From positions 11,014,524 through 11,078,523 of the forward strand of contig OX637343.1 of NCBI GenBank assembly GCA_951799405.1: 64,000 nt of DNA. Direction: 5' to 3'. The notes under the pieces were generated by a model that searched no databases, was not told where the DNA came from, and saw only the letters and a list, made by a program, of their open reading frames with translations. This document shows positions 22,226 to 34,700 of the stretch, in pieces. The translations under genes and the position numbers were made by a program. Origin of the DNA: Agapetus fuscipes. Lineage: Eukaryota; Arthropoda; Insecta; Trichoptera; Glossosomatidae. Numbering within the stretch: position 1 is the stretch's first letter; every line of letters starts with the position of its first letter.

Positions 22226-22749
22226 AAATCAGCCATGAATTTGCTATGTGCCATGAACATCAATAGATGTTTGAAAACAGATAACAAAAATGACATAATG
22301 TCACAAAGTGATGTCACGCAGCTGTGTTGCTAGAGAAAAAGCTAACTAATATTTTTTTATCCGTTGCTTAGGATGCTAGACACACAGATCTTTGAAGTTT
22401 ACATACCGAGAAAAAAACAAATTTCAAACTTCATTTTGACTGAAATATTGCAATTATCGATTAGTTACCTGTCAGATAAATTACCTATTATTTTGACTAC
22501 ATCTTTGGATGTTTTTAAAGACTATTTTTTATTGCGTTGTCCCACATCCTCTGTTTAATGGCAAAACCATAATATTATAGGATACTTGTCTATGTGCAAC
22601 ACCTTTTTTTTTAAATCAAATGCATGGGGGACCCTGAAGGACGCAGGGCAGTGGGAAGACCCAGAAGTCTGGTGTTGGTAATAAACAGACATGTCTTTTG
22701 GAATGGGTTAGATTAATTGAAATGTCTGGTAGATTACTAGTTGCTGTCT

Positions 22750-25700
22750 TCATTCGCAGTAGCAGTACAGTCTTAGGATGTCGTGCGACAGACAGGATGG
22801 CTGGCTGCCATATTTGTTTATCCTGTTTATATCACCTGAAATTATAAAACAATTATAATTTTAATGATTTGTTTATTAACACTGAAAATTCATTATTATT
22901 TCAAAGACAAAAATTGACAAAGTTTTTCTTTACTCGTAACACTGTTAATTTTCCCATTTTTCTGTGTAAGTTAAAAGTAAATGGTGTTAGGAGTAAAGAA
23001 AAACTCGTTATTCTGTTTGAAATATAAAACAACTAGCCTGCCTCCTCATACTACGCACAATTTTGGCATTCCACTTTTTAACTTTTCAGCTTCCCTAGCA
23101 CACTTTTTTCCTGCTCTGATATTCAATGCAACTTTATTATCGCAAAAAGTATATGTCAATGAAGATTTAAATTAAAACGTTTTGCAAGGTATAGTTTCTA
23201 CATCAATTTATCTAAAAAATATCAAAGAAATTGCTCTAGCACTTGGGACTTCAACAACACCTTCTCTCAGGGTCAGTCTCCCCTCCACTGACCCACGCCC
23301 TGTATATCCATCCCATCCGGGGATGTGTCACAGGACTCGCATGCAAAGTTATGTGAGATACGAGTGGCAGAAGGCCCTCCCGTGAAGCTACAGCACTTGG
23401 GACTGTTTTTTTTGCAAAATGGCTTGATGGGTAAAGGAAAAAAATGATGAGAAATTGGTGTATATTCTCACCGAGTACTTTGGGTTCCTCGCCAGGCAGG
23501 TACTCCACCGCAGCCTCGAACTTTCCCCCCCCGGGGATGACCTGGAAGGCCGTCCGCACCCGCAGCCCCACGCTGCTGGAGGAGTAGCTCTTCATGGAGA
23601 TGCTGGCTGAGCTGATGCGGCTCAGGCGCAGGAAGGCACAGCGGCGGGCGTCGTCTTTGTGGTAGAATGCGGGCGCTGGAACCAAATCATACATTTTTTT
23701 ACTTTCTTAAGCATCATGGTCCTTAGTAAAAGTGATTTTTTTTTTGAAAAAAAAAAAAAGAAAATTAAAAAATCAAGTGGTATTCTTAATTATTTATCTA
23801 CATCATAATGTTTAAAAAAATATAATATAATACTTAATAGATGTTGCAACAATTATTTTTAAGAAAATACATTTTTTGTAATTTTTTTTGATGCATTATA
23901 TTTTGGAAACATTTTTTTATTTTTAATTACAGAATGATACAATTTGTAGTGGCTAAAAGAGCTGATTTTTAATGATGAAAACAGACTAAGTGTGCAATTT
24001 GAGCGACTATAAACTATTTCAGTGTTTTTCAACCTTTTTCATGACACGACCCCCCTGGTATCAAAAAATATTTCGCGACCCCCCAACCCTTTTTTCCATG
24101 TATGTTAAAAACATATAATACTTAGAAAAATTTTAGGCGTTTGCGTTATTTGCAATCTGATAAAAACATATAAATAAGTATTCAGTACGTAAAACATAAA
24201 ATTTCAAATTGAATACATAGCCAATTGATAACTAACAAACAAATACAAACATATTAGATGTATACAAATAAATATAATTTTTAATATTTATTTTCTTTGT
24301 AATAACATTATGTGTTCTGAGAGATGTCTGGAGTCCATATTATGAGAGAAACAATCACTTTTTCCCTTTTATGTGGTTTTTTAGTCTATTCCTGGGTCTT
24401 TGATTTGCACTTTTTTACACTTTAGGCACTTTTCTACTCTATGGTCGCTTTTTCCCCATTTCCTGTTTCCCTATTTCCAGTTCCCCCATAACCCGGTCGC
24501 CATTTGTCATAAAGCGTCATTTTTCCCTTGTGGTCACATGTCAGTTGAATTCACCTTCGAAAATTTGAGTGAATTGACAATATTCCTGGGCAAAAACATT
24601 TAAAAAAGAGTGTTATTTTACCATCTTGTGTCCCTGTGAACAATTAAAAACTAAAACAGGCGAAATTGTGGTGTTTAAAAGTGTATAAGCGTGGCATACC
24701 TACAAAAATATAATGTATTTTTGTGGGTATGCCACGCATTTACGAAAAACGTTTTTCGTTATTTTAACGGAGTTTTTACTTTAGATAATATCAAAATCAG
24801 TGTTATGAGTTGTGATAACAAAAAAGGGCCACCTCCCGCCGAAATCTCACAGGATTCAGGTGATGTGGATGCATTGAGGTATATATACTAGAGACGTAAC
24901 GTTGCTCGAAACACGTAGCACCCTGTAGTAAGTCAAAAGTCGTACTCGAGAAAAACCCGATTTTGAGGCTCGTCAGTCTCACGCAGACTTACACAGCGAA
25001 CGGACGTGACAGGTGGTAATACATATTGCCATAAATGTCTAAATATTGTGATTGGAGTTTTCAAACACCATTGTTTGTGAACTTGATCAATTATACAACA
25101 TGCACAAATGAAAAAAACACAACATACTAGCACAGATTAATTATTAAAACAATTTATTTTTGAAAAAAAAAAATAGTTTTTCTTAAATATATTTTAATTA
25201 ATGTTACACATTTGACACCGACAATAAGGTTGTATACTGCCGGGTTGCTGGTTGAAGACTTGCTCATATTATTTTTAAAAGTAAAGGACTAAAGTTACAT
25301 TTCATTTTAATCTGACATTCATTTTTAATAGTATTACTGTAGGGGAATTTTATATCAGAGAATTATGACATCCAGCCCTTTTTGTCGTGTTTGAAGTCTG
25401 CCATGTGTTTGCTAAAATTATTGCTATCTCGTTTTAACCTGAGAGTACAGTGCGCGTTATTCGATGCAGAAGCTGGATAAAAACTGATTGTCTCCTTGCA
25501 TCTGCATTAAAACGTTTCCAACGGACTTCGGCTTGACATTTTTTTCCTGATTGTATGATGGTTGCGACTCTATAGTATATATCTCAATGTGTGGATGTAG
25601 AAATGCGGATATGACACTTCGGAATCAGGTTCACCGCCGCGGCGTCAGAAACGGCTTAGGGTTGTCTTGGACCCAAGGATAGATTATCTGGTTTCCCAGA

Positions 25701-28700
25701 GGGAGCCACTTAATGCTATACCAGACGAGTCCTCCACCCGAAATGGACTCTCAAATAAAGGAAATGACCGAATCCGGAGTTATAGAGGCAGCGGAGTCAT
25801 CTCCCAGCTTCTTATCAAAAATGTTCCAAACACTCAAATCGGACGATTCCCCGAGAATGATTTTCAACCAAAATCGTTAAAACTTCTTCCTAGACCCGGC
25901 TCCGTTCGAACTCATAAGCCACTACAAAGTGTCAGAGTTTCTTATCAAAAATGTTCCTAACACTCAAATCGGACGATTCCCCGAGAATGATTTTCAACCA
26001 AAATCGTTAAAACTTCTTCCTAGACCCGGCTCCGTTGAAACTCATAAGCCACTACAAAGTGTCAGAGTTTCTTATCAAAAATGTTCCTAACACTCAAATC
26101 GGACGATTCCCCGAGAATAATTTTCAACCTGAAATCGTTAAAACTTCTTCCTAGACCCGGCTCCGTTCAAACTCATAAGCCACTACAAAGTGTCAGAGTT
26201 TCTGCAGCCAAACGATTGGTTGTCGAAAATAGACCTATCGCAAGCTTACTTTCATCTCCCAATAGCACATCGGAGATTTTTGCGACTGGTCTATCGAGGA
26301 GAATTACTTCAGATGACAAGTCTGCCCTTTGGCCTTTCATCTGCCCCCAGAATGTTTGCAACCCTCACAAATTGGGTAGCCCAACTACTTTCTGCTGCGA
26401 CGAGATATCCGGACAATCGTTTATCTCGACGACTTCCTCCTTGCGAACCAATCCAAGGACGATCTTTGTCGACAATCGCATCTTTGGCCTTTCATCTGCC
26501 CCCAGAATGTTTTCAACCCTCACAAATTGGGTAGCCCAACTACTTACTGCTGCGACGAGATATCCGGACAATCGTTTATCTCGACGACTTCCTCCTTGCG
26601 AACCAATCCAAGGACGATCTTTGTCGACAATCGCATCTTTGGCCTTTCATCTGCCCCCAGAGTGTTTTCAACCCTCACAAATTGGGTAGCCCAACTACTT
26701 ACTGCTGCGACGAGATATCCGGACAATCGTTTATCTCGACGACTTCCTCCTTGCGAACCAATCCAAGGACGATCTTTGTCGGCAATCGCATCTTTGGCCT
26801 TTCATCTGCCCCCAGAATGTTTGCAACCCTCACAAATTGGGTAGCCCAACTACTTACTGCTGCGACGAGATATCCGGACAATCGTTTATCTCGACGACTT
26901 CCTCCTTGCGAACCAATCCAAGGACGATCTTCGTCGGCAATCGCATCTAGCAGTAGATATCCTACAATCTCTGGGGTGGTATGTAAATCTCCAGAAGTCA
27001 GTGCTCTTCCCCACTCAACAATTAGAGTACTTGGGAATCGTTTGGGACACGCATAACAATTGCAAATTCCTTTCTTACCGGAAGCAAGAGGCATTGTGCC
27101 ACTCACTTCGAGCAATACTGACTTCTCGAAAATGGTCCTTAAAACTGGCGGAAAGTCTCCTAGGAAGACTAAACTTTGCCAGCTTCATGGTCGCCTCCAC
27201 TGCAGACAATTGCAGATAGCGAGCAGGCCACTGAAGCACCTGTCACCAAGAAGGTCTTTCTTGCCGGAAGCAAGAGGCATTGTGCCACTCACTTCGAGCA
27301 ATACTGACTTCTCGAAAATGGTCCTTAAAACTGGCGGAAAGTCTCCTAGGAAGACTAAACTTTGCCAGCTTCATGGTCGCCTCCACTGCAGACAATTGCA
27401 GATAGCGAGCAGGCCACTGAAGCACCTGTCACCAAGAAGGTCTTTCTTACCGGAAAAAAGAGGCATTGTGCCACTCACTTCGAGCAATACTGACTTCTCG
27501 AAAATGGTCCTTAAAACTGGCGGAAAGTCTCCTAGGAAGACTAAACTTTGCCAGCTTCATGGTCGTCTCCACTGCAGACAATTGCAGATAGCGAGCAGGC
27601 CACTGAAGCACCTGTCACCAAGAAGGTCATCACAAATGACCGAGGACAGCTTACAAGTAATAGAGTGGGGGATAGGGAATGCGAACGAATCAAGTTCCAT
27701 CCACAGGGAAACCTGCGAACGTTTCTTGACAACAGATGCGTCAGACTAAGCTTGGGGAGCAACTCTGGACGACTTGATGCTGTCAGGACAGTGGACCGTT
27801 CAAACAAAAGAAGCGGCACTCCAAACGAAAAGAGTTGTTCGCTGTTTTCACAACCCTGCAACGCACAGCGCACGACCTTTCTGGCTCCGAAATTCTGGTA
27901 CAATCAGACAACAAGACAGTAGTCGCCTACATCCGCAAGGAAGGGGGCACCAGATCCAAAACACTCCAAATCTTACCCGAGATCTGTTGACTCTGGCAGG
28001 CCAATGGGAAATCTCGCTAACAGCGCAGTACCTACCGGGAAGATACAACGGAGACGCGGATCACCTATCAAGAGGAAGATCCCCTCCAGAGTGGCACCTT
28101 TTATCAACAGCAACGAAGGCCATTTTCAATCATTTCGGAGTACCAGATATAGACCTGTTCGCATCCACGTCGGCACACATGAGTTCAACTTACGTATCCA
28201 GAGACTCCACAGACTCATGCGCAATCTTTCAAAACGCGGAAGAGAAAAGACTGCTCCTGTCAGGATGGAGAGCTTCCACACTCAACACATATAAACCTGC
28301 TTGGCAAAGATGGTGCCGCTGGATACTGGCGGAAAATACCCATCCCAACACATCATCTCCTAATCAATTGGCAAGGTATCTAGCGCAACTGTTCATTAAC
28401 AAAAAACTGTCATACAGGACTATACTGGTACACAAGTCAGCCATCGTAACCTTCTGCAACCCAATGATGGAAAAGAATCTCAGCTCAGATTTCCTAGTGA
28501 AACATACATTAAAAGCCATAGCAATGGTAAGGATTAACCCTCCTAAGTCCCCTGTGTGGAATCCGCAGATAGTGAAAGACTGGCTAGTCAGGAACACTCC
28601 TCGTTCAGATTCTCTCTATGAAGTTGCGTGTAGAACAGCAATCTTACTTCTGTTATCCTCAGGAAGAAGAGTACACGATCTGACCTTGCTAAATATCACA

Positions 28701-31700
28701 GAAGGAAACATTCTAGACGAAGGCACATCAATTGTGTTAATTCCATTTGTTGGATCAAAAACAGATACACTTCTGGAATCCAAGGAACACAACGTCAACC
28801 CAGTCTTCTGGATAAGGAAGCTGATTGAACTATCACGCGAAAGGAGATCAGGACAAAATATTTATAACCTGTTCATCAGCACCCGAGGACAAGTGAAGGC
28901 AGCTACAAGAACAATCATAGGAGGATGGGTAAAGAACACGCTAAAATCAGCAGGAGTAGAGGCCACTCCCGGCAGCACACGTTCAGCGGTCGCATCACTT
29001 AATTGGCTGGAGAACTACCCAATAGAAAACACTTTCAGAAAATACTATCAGAAAGAGATGTTGAAACATACAGCTCCAGAAGATCCCTCCCTATTTCAAC
29101 CAGTTAATATATCAAATAAAGACGTCCCCGGTCACCAGGAGATAATAGACAGATCTCTCATAATATGGACTCCAGACATCTCTCAGAACACATAATGGGG
29201 GAGTTTTACCTACCATTAAAACTCTTATTATGTTTCTATAGATGTCTGGAGTCCAGGTAACCCCTACCTGGTGTATTATGAGCTTTATGACAAATGGCGA
29301 CCGGGTTATGGGGGAACTGGAAATAGGGAAACAGGAAATGGGGAAAAAGCGACCATAGAGTAGAAAAGTGCCTAAAGTGTAAAAAAGTGCAAATCAAAGA
29401 CCCAGGAATAGACTAAAAAACCACATAAAAGGGAAAAAGTGATTGTTTCTCTCATAATATGGACTCCAGACATCTATAGAAACATAATAAGAGTTTTAAT
29501 GGTAGGTAAAACTCCCCCATTTTTTTTTTTTTAAGAAAGCCTCCCTAGATTCGAGAGACTCTAAGGGTCTATGACACTTGTTATAGTGCCGCAGAGGTGT
29601 TGGTGATGTGGCAGTTGTCCATGTCCGGTTGCAGGGTTGTTAGCTGCGCAGTGCTGTGGTGTGTGTGGCATTGCTTTGTTTTGAGACACTGAGAGGAAAT
29701 GGCGATTGATATTAGATTTGAAAAGGGCAAGGTTAAATTGGGATGGAAACACAGATACCGGTAACTCATTCCATAAGCGGGCAGTTCGGCGAAGGAATAA
29801 GTCGTGAAAACACCAAGTTCTCATAGTTTTGATATCGACTGCAAATGGTTGAATGTGAGCCGTTCTACGAGTTGCCCTTGTTGTGACGAGAGGAGGGGGT
29901 ATAAGTGAGGATATTTCATCAGAGCAGACGCCATTGTAGTACCTATAAAAGAGACTGATCATTCCAACTTTCCTTCTGTGCTCAAGAGGGTGTAGGTTGG
30001 CTGTGAGAATGGGATCATCAATCAGCTTCACCGCTCTTCTTTGCACAGAATCAAGCTGGTCACACAGCCTCTTTGTTATACCGGACCAGAGATGGCTGTA
30101 ATACTCTATAATTGGACGGATTTGAGGTTTATATAGAGCCAGCAGTTGGGCTGAAGTAAAAAATCTACGAGCTCTGTATAGTACGCCTAGTCGCCGGAAA
30201 GCCGAAGTGGTTTGAGATGAGATGGCGTCTTGATATTTCAGCTCTGATAAAAGAGAAACACCGAGAAGATCTAAGTGGTTTTGGTTGGGTAAGGGGGCGT
30301 TGTCAAATGTTGGGAAATCGGGGTTTGGAGCCCTTTTCAGGGATATCTGACATGCCTGCGTTTTTTTTAACATTAAATTCAACGAGATTGTCAGCTCCCC
30401 AGTGGCTGACAGCTTTGAGGCCGGTGTTGATCTTTGATGTTAAATGTTTGTGTGCATCTGAAAGGGTTGAGATGGTTTGGGGTTTGTCAAATAGGAAGCC
30501 ATCGTGAATGGTACTATCATCAGCGTAGGAGTGAATCGATGCACAGGACAGAAGGTCGTTGATGTGCAGAATAAATAGTGTTGGAGAAAGGACAGATCCT
30601 TGGGGGACACCAGAGTTGATCGATAGCTGACCCGATGTACAGCCATCTATAACCGTCTGAATAGATCTGCCTTTCAGAAAGCTAGATATCTATTGGACTA
30701 GTGGGGGTGGAAGTCCGGGGAAGGGGGGATGTTTTGAACTAGCATTTTTCTGACTTGTATGATTATAGGGAAATTTTGGTAAATATATATTTTTTTTAAC
30801 TCTTATCGACTTTTTATTTAAGTCTCACAAATTATATGTTGTATAAAAAAACTGAAGTTTTCTCGACCTCTCGCGACCCCCCTACAGAGGCTCCGCGACC
30901 CCCCAGGGGGTCGCGACCCACAGGTTGAAAAACGCTGAACTATTTCATCAAGAACCCAGTGGCAGTGGGACTCAAACCAGCGTTGTTTGTTTTTCAATGT
31001 CAAAGTCACCGTCTTAATTCGCCATTTGGCCATAACAACAAGTCCCTCCACTTTCTTACAAATAATGAAGTACATTCTTGACAGGACTTATATATAATGG
31101 AAGTTTGGATGGTATGGTATTTAACATTGACTTATGATATCTGTGGACTAGAAATTATTTTAATGAAAATAGACAATATGTATCTGTTAGGTTTGGGTGG
31201 GTCGTTTGACATATTTACAATAATAATAACTACACAGTTAAAATTTATTTATCGAATATTAGATGAACCGTTACAAGAGAACTTACATCAGAGTTCATCC
31301 TCAGTTGTCGTGCAGAGAGGGTGTGTCCTGAAGACGTTATCTACGTCGCTAAAGAAACGTTGAGAATAATGTAAGTTCTCTTATAACGGTTTGTCTAATA
31401 TCCGATAAATAAATTTGAACTGTGTATAAATTATTATGCGTTATATCTGTTTCAATCTACTTACAAAAATGGTCATAATTAAGAAAGAGAGCAAAGAACT
31501 TCACAGTTGCATTTCCATGTGTACAAAAAAACTTGAGTAAATGTAAAAATGTTTCTAGAAAGGTGGTAGCATTGTCGCGTGCGTACTTACTATGCCCGGA
31601 GCAGTACGAACATAGACGCATGCGTAGGGACTGGAAAATAGTGGTGTTATTTTTTGGGAAATTCGCGTTATTTTTTTGTGAAATTCGCGTTATTTTTGAT

Positions 31701-34700
31701 CGAAAACAGGGAAATTCGCGTTATTTTTCATGATAAACGGGGAGATTCGGTGTAATATTTAGGGTTGATTTGATCAAAATTTAGGTTTATATAATTGCAA
31801 AACAAAAAATATTACTAATATTTACAATTTATTATATAAAGAACAATATGTACCTTCAAAAACAATGAATAAACCACATCTGAATCCATACGAGTACCTA
31901 ACTACAAAAAACCATTGATTGAAAAAAGTATTAATATAATATTTTAATGACACTCCGAATACACTGCAATATCCTTTTAAAATATTCAATTTTTGTGCAT
32001 TGAGTCTCTAGATGAGGGTTATCTATTTTTCCAAGGGATGTTGGCTTTTATGAAAGCCTCAAGTTGTGCTCTTGGCTAATCCAGCAACAGCTTCACTCCT
32101 TGAAGTATTTTCCTTTATTGATGTCGCGATTCAAGTGTGCTTGGATGATCCAGGACAGTAAACAAAACAAAAAAATTAGGCTGATTTATTTGGTGAGCGC
32201 TGTTTTTGTGTGTATCACACCTCAAGAGCCCTCTGCGAGCTTGATCGTCGCTGTAGAAAGCGCCAATTCTCAAGCAAGACCCAGTTGTTGTAAGGCTGGA
32301 TGGACCTTTTGATGATCGGTCTTTGGCAAAGGTTTATGAATTTTTCAACCCAGCGAAGAGCAAATTCAAAAATATAAATGGTATATTTTTTGTGCTCCGC
32401 CGGGATTCGAACCGACAACCCTCCAGTTACGAGTCCGGAGTGTTACCACTTTTACTACGGACCGGTCAAAGTTCTGCTCATCATTCATTTTTTTAACAAA
32501 ATAGATTTGTGAATAGTAATGCAATTCCCCAACCTACTCTGCCTAGCCAGAAACAGGTATTAATATCATTAATTAATATTTCATTACTGTTTATTTTAAT
32601 GAAATATTACTTTATAATTACCCGATAACATCTGTTGAACCAGGTTCAAATTTATGGTCAAATGACCTAGCCGGGGATCGAACCCCGCGTCTAGCGTTCT
32701 AGCGTGTTTCAACGTTGAAAGATCAGCCCACTTGGCCCCCTCAGCTATAACACCGACCAATTTTCCTGTGCTTTGCACCTTGCAAAGGGTTTTCGCAGGA
32801 ATCTTTTCTTTCCCACAAAATCATTGCGTTGCAAAAGCGACCCATGACAACTTTTTCGCACAATTTCTAGCAAAATTACGAAAATTCGCGATATTTGCGT
32901 AAAACCTCAAATTTCGCGTTATTCGCGTAAAAACATCAAAATTCGCGAATAAATTCGTTTTATCGCGATCGCGAAATTTTCCAGTCCCTACGCATGCGGT
33001 ATAAATCTTGTGATGGATAAAACTCACAAATTTTAAATGAAAAAGGCATTATTTTAAGACATTATGGCATGTGTTGTAATTGGGTGTCAAAACAAAATGT
33101 TTTTTTTTAAAAACATGTTTTGTACAACTGCACCACTGCAACGTTTGACAGGACTGAGACAAAAGTGGTAGATAGTATGTATCAATGCTGTAAGTTAGTT
33201 TCTGCTCCTCTATTTTTTTTAAGGAATCCTGTGCGGGAGGCTCCCCAATTCTTGGAAGTCTTGGGGGTCTATGTCACCCTGGATGGGTGCCGCAGAGGTG
33301 TTGCTAGAATTGGTATTTAAGTGTGCATGTGTCACCACTCACCATCTTGCAGCAGGGTGTTGATCTGTTGTATGACAATGTCCACGGTCATGAAGGCTTT
33401 CTCCGAGCTGGTGGGGATCTGGGCCTCCCTGTCACACATGCAGTACTCCGGCAGGATCCCTATCTGGGAGCATCTGCAACCAAAAGTGCAACACAAAATC
33501 TTACCTTATTTTATATTTTGTCTTATGCAACTCCTAACATATTTTTGATGTTGGTGATCTACTGGGCAACTAAGCTACACATATATCAGAGGTGTGCATC
33601 TCATACAGGCACATGCATCTAATAGGTATGTGGCAGCCAGATACAAATATTGGCGCCAACTCGAAGTTCCCTTTTCTACCACCAGGCGAAGAACAACCAG
33701 TGACGTGGAAGTAAACGCCACGAAGCAAGCATCTCCTTCTTCCTCTTCCCTTTCCTACTTGTACCGCCGACCTGAGTCGATGACCAACCGACCATCTTGT
33801 CTTTTGTATTCCAATCTAATATTGTGTTGTGAATTCTCTAACCGTTCCAACATCCGTATTATCATTTATTGTTCACTCATTTATTAATAGTAATTCTGTG
33901 TCATTCAGTTAATCAAATATTAATTAAACAATTACATTGTGTAACTTTATAGAAAGAGAAAAACGGATTTTACTGACCGTGCAAAAGAGAAGAACAATAT
34001 TCTCTACGTTTCGTCGGAATCATATCCGACGCCCTCAGGAGACGTGTCTCTTCTACAAAGAAGAACCACGAACTGTTGATTATTGTTGTTTGATCGAGGC
34101 CAAAGGTTGTAGGTACTTTTATTTACCTTCAGTGATGCATCCATAGATATCGCAATAGCCCCAGTTGTACAGAAGGACAGAGAAAAATAGAAAAATTAGA
34201 GAAAATCGTTCTCTTTTGTACGGTCAGTAAAATCCGTTTTTTTCATTCTATAAAATGTCTAATGACCGTAATCATAATTGTGTAACTATTTCATAAATAA
34301 ATGTTGATGTAAGTGTTTTAAGGCTTTCATGGCCGGCTTCAGATGATGTTGATGATGATGATGTCTCCATCCTTCCGGGCTTGTAGGCCATGTTCAATAT
34401 TGTAGGCTGCTTATTCTTTTTTCTCTTTTTGCAACGTTTCGTCAGTGACGTGCGACTGACTTCTTCAGGGCTTCTTAGTCGAAGAAGAAGCCCTGAAGAA
34501 GTCAGTCGCACGTCACTGACGAAACGTTGCAAAAAGAGAAAAAAGAATAAGCAGCCTACAATATTGAACATGGCCTACAATCCCGGAAGGATGGAGACAT
34601 CATCATCATCAACATCAAATGTTGATGTGTTTCGTGAATTGCATTCGAGTGTTTCCTTTCCATTAATTTAATTCTTATCTTTCAGAACACGCGAGTCAAA

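Larger units (their letters stand above)
18841..22749. other. Intergenic region between convergent NUF2 and DUF229 genes
   Basis: Contains two LINE-A tails, one GGGGCCGTCC MITE, one SINE-1 tail and otherwise AT-rich sequence. The 154-codon frame at 21248-21712 has no recognisable domain. The 3' UTRs of both genes must lie at its two ends; several AATAAA-like words exist, but none can be chosen. Confidence 0.5.
25667..27749 (+). pseudogene. DIRS reverse transcriptase/RNase H region, scrambled
   Basis: Pieces of a DIRS RT are readable in changing frames. The thumb-side entry [16 protein letters not shown] lies near 25770. [18 protein letters not shown] and [13 protein letters not shown] lie at 26210-26360, a YLDD catalytic box sits inside each 155-bp repeat, and the [10 protein letters not shown] segment is at 27025. 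Three blocks of tandem duplication (130, 155 and 186 bp units) break the gene. Two of the unit lengths are not multiples of three, so the frame is lost and the product cannot be made from this copy. Gag-like sequence upstream (24690-25660) is too decayed or divergent to recognise. Confidence 0.8.
24307..29521 (+). mobile_element. DIRS-type tyrosine-recombinase retrotransposon
   Basis: About 194 bp at the left (24322-24515) is repeated inverted at the right (29282-29475). Just after the last coding frame, 29157-29255 is the complement of the left outer end joined to the complement of the right outer end. This is the internal complementary region that defines DIRS-like elements. Both borders and the internal junction share ATT (24307-24309 and 29519-29521), fitting recombinase-mediated insertion of a circle without target duplication. 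Inside are RT/RNase H remnants and a tyrosine recombinase frame. The right end abuts the T-run of a LINE tail. Confidence 0.88.
24020..30937. mobile_element. hAT-type element carrying nested insertions
   Basis: Inverted ends read CAGTGTTTTTCAACCT on the left and the complement of CAGCGTTTTTCAACCT on the right, each followed by runs of C/G and CGCGACCCCC words. The flanks are a perfect 8-bp duplication AACTATTT (24012-24019 and 30938-30945), as expected for hAT transposons. No transposase is visible. Most of the length is a DIRS retrotransposon and a LINE remnant that landed inside, so the original element was probably a short non-autonomous one of under 1 kb. Confidence 0.85.
31613..33002. 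mobile_element. DNA-transposon-like element with later SINE insertions
   Basis: Inverted ends GCATGCGTAGGGACTGGAAA (left, about 31618) and TTTTCCAGTCCCTACGCATG (right). Subterminal words TTCGCGTTATT recur near both ends. Two SINEs and a LINE tail lie in the middle. No transposase is seen; the palindromic flank hides any target duplication. Confidence 0.6.

Noticed and set aside
26081..26844. Several repeated open frames ([15 protein letters not shown] type)
   Set aside because: Wrong-frame readings of the 155-bp tandem units of the DIRS reverse transcriptase.
33640..33780. Possible LTR/primer-binding site (ATTGGCGCCAACTCG)
   Set aside because: Only a short resemblance to a tRNA-Lys-type primer site; no LTR or internal retroelement sequence follows.
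34272..34671. Two similar open frames on opposite strands
   Set aside because: They are the two arms of the palindrome at 34345-34616 translated in mirror image.
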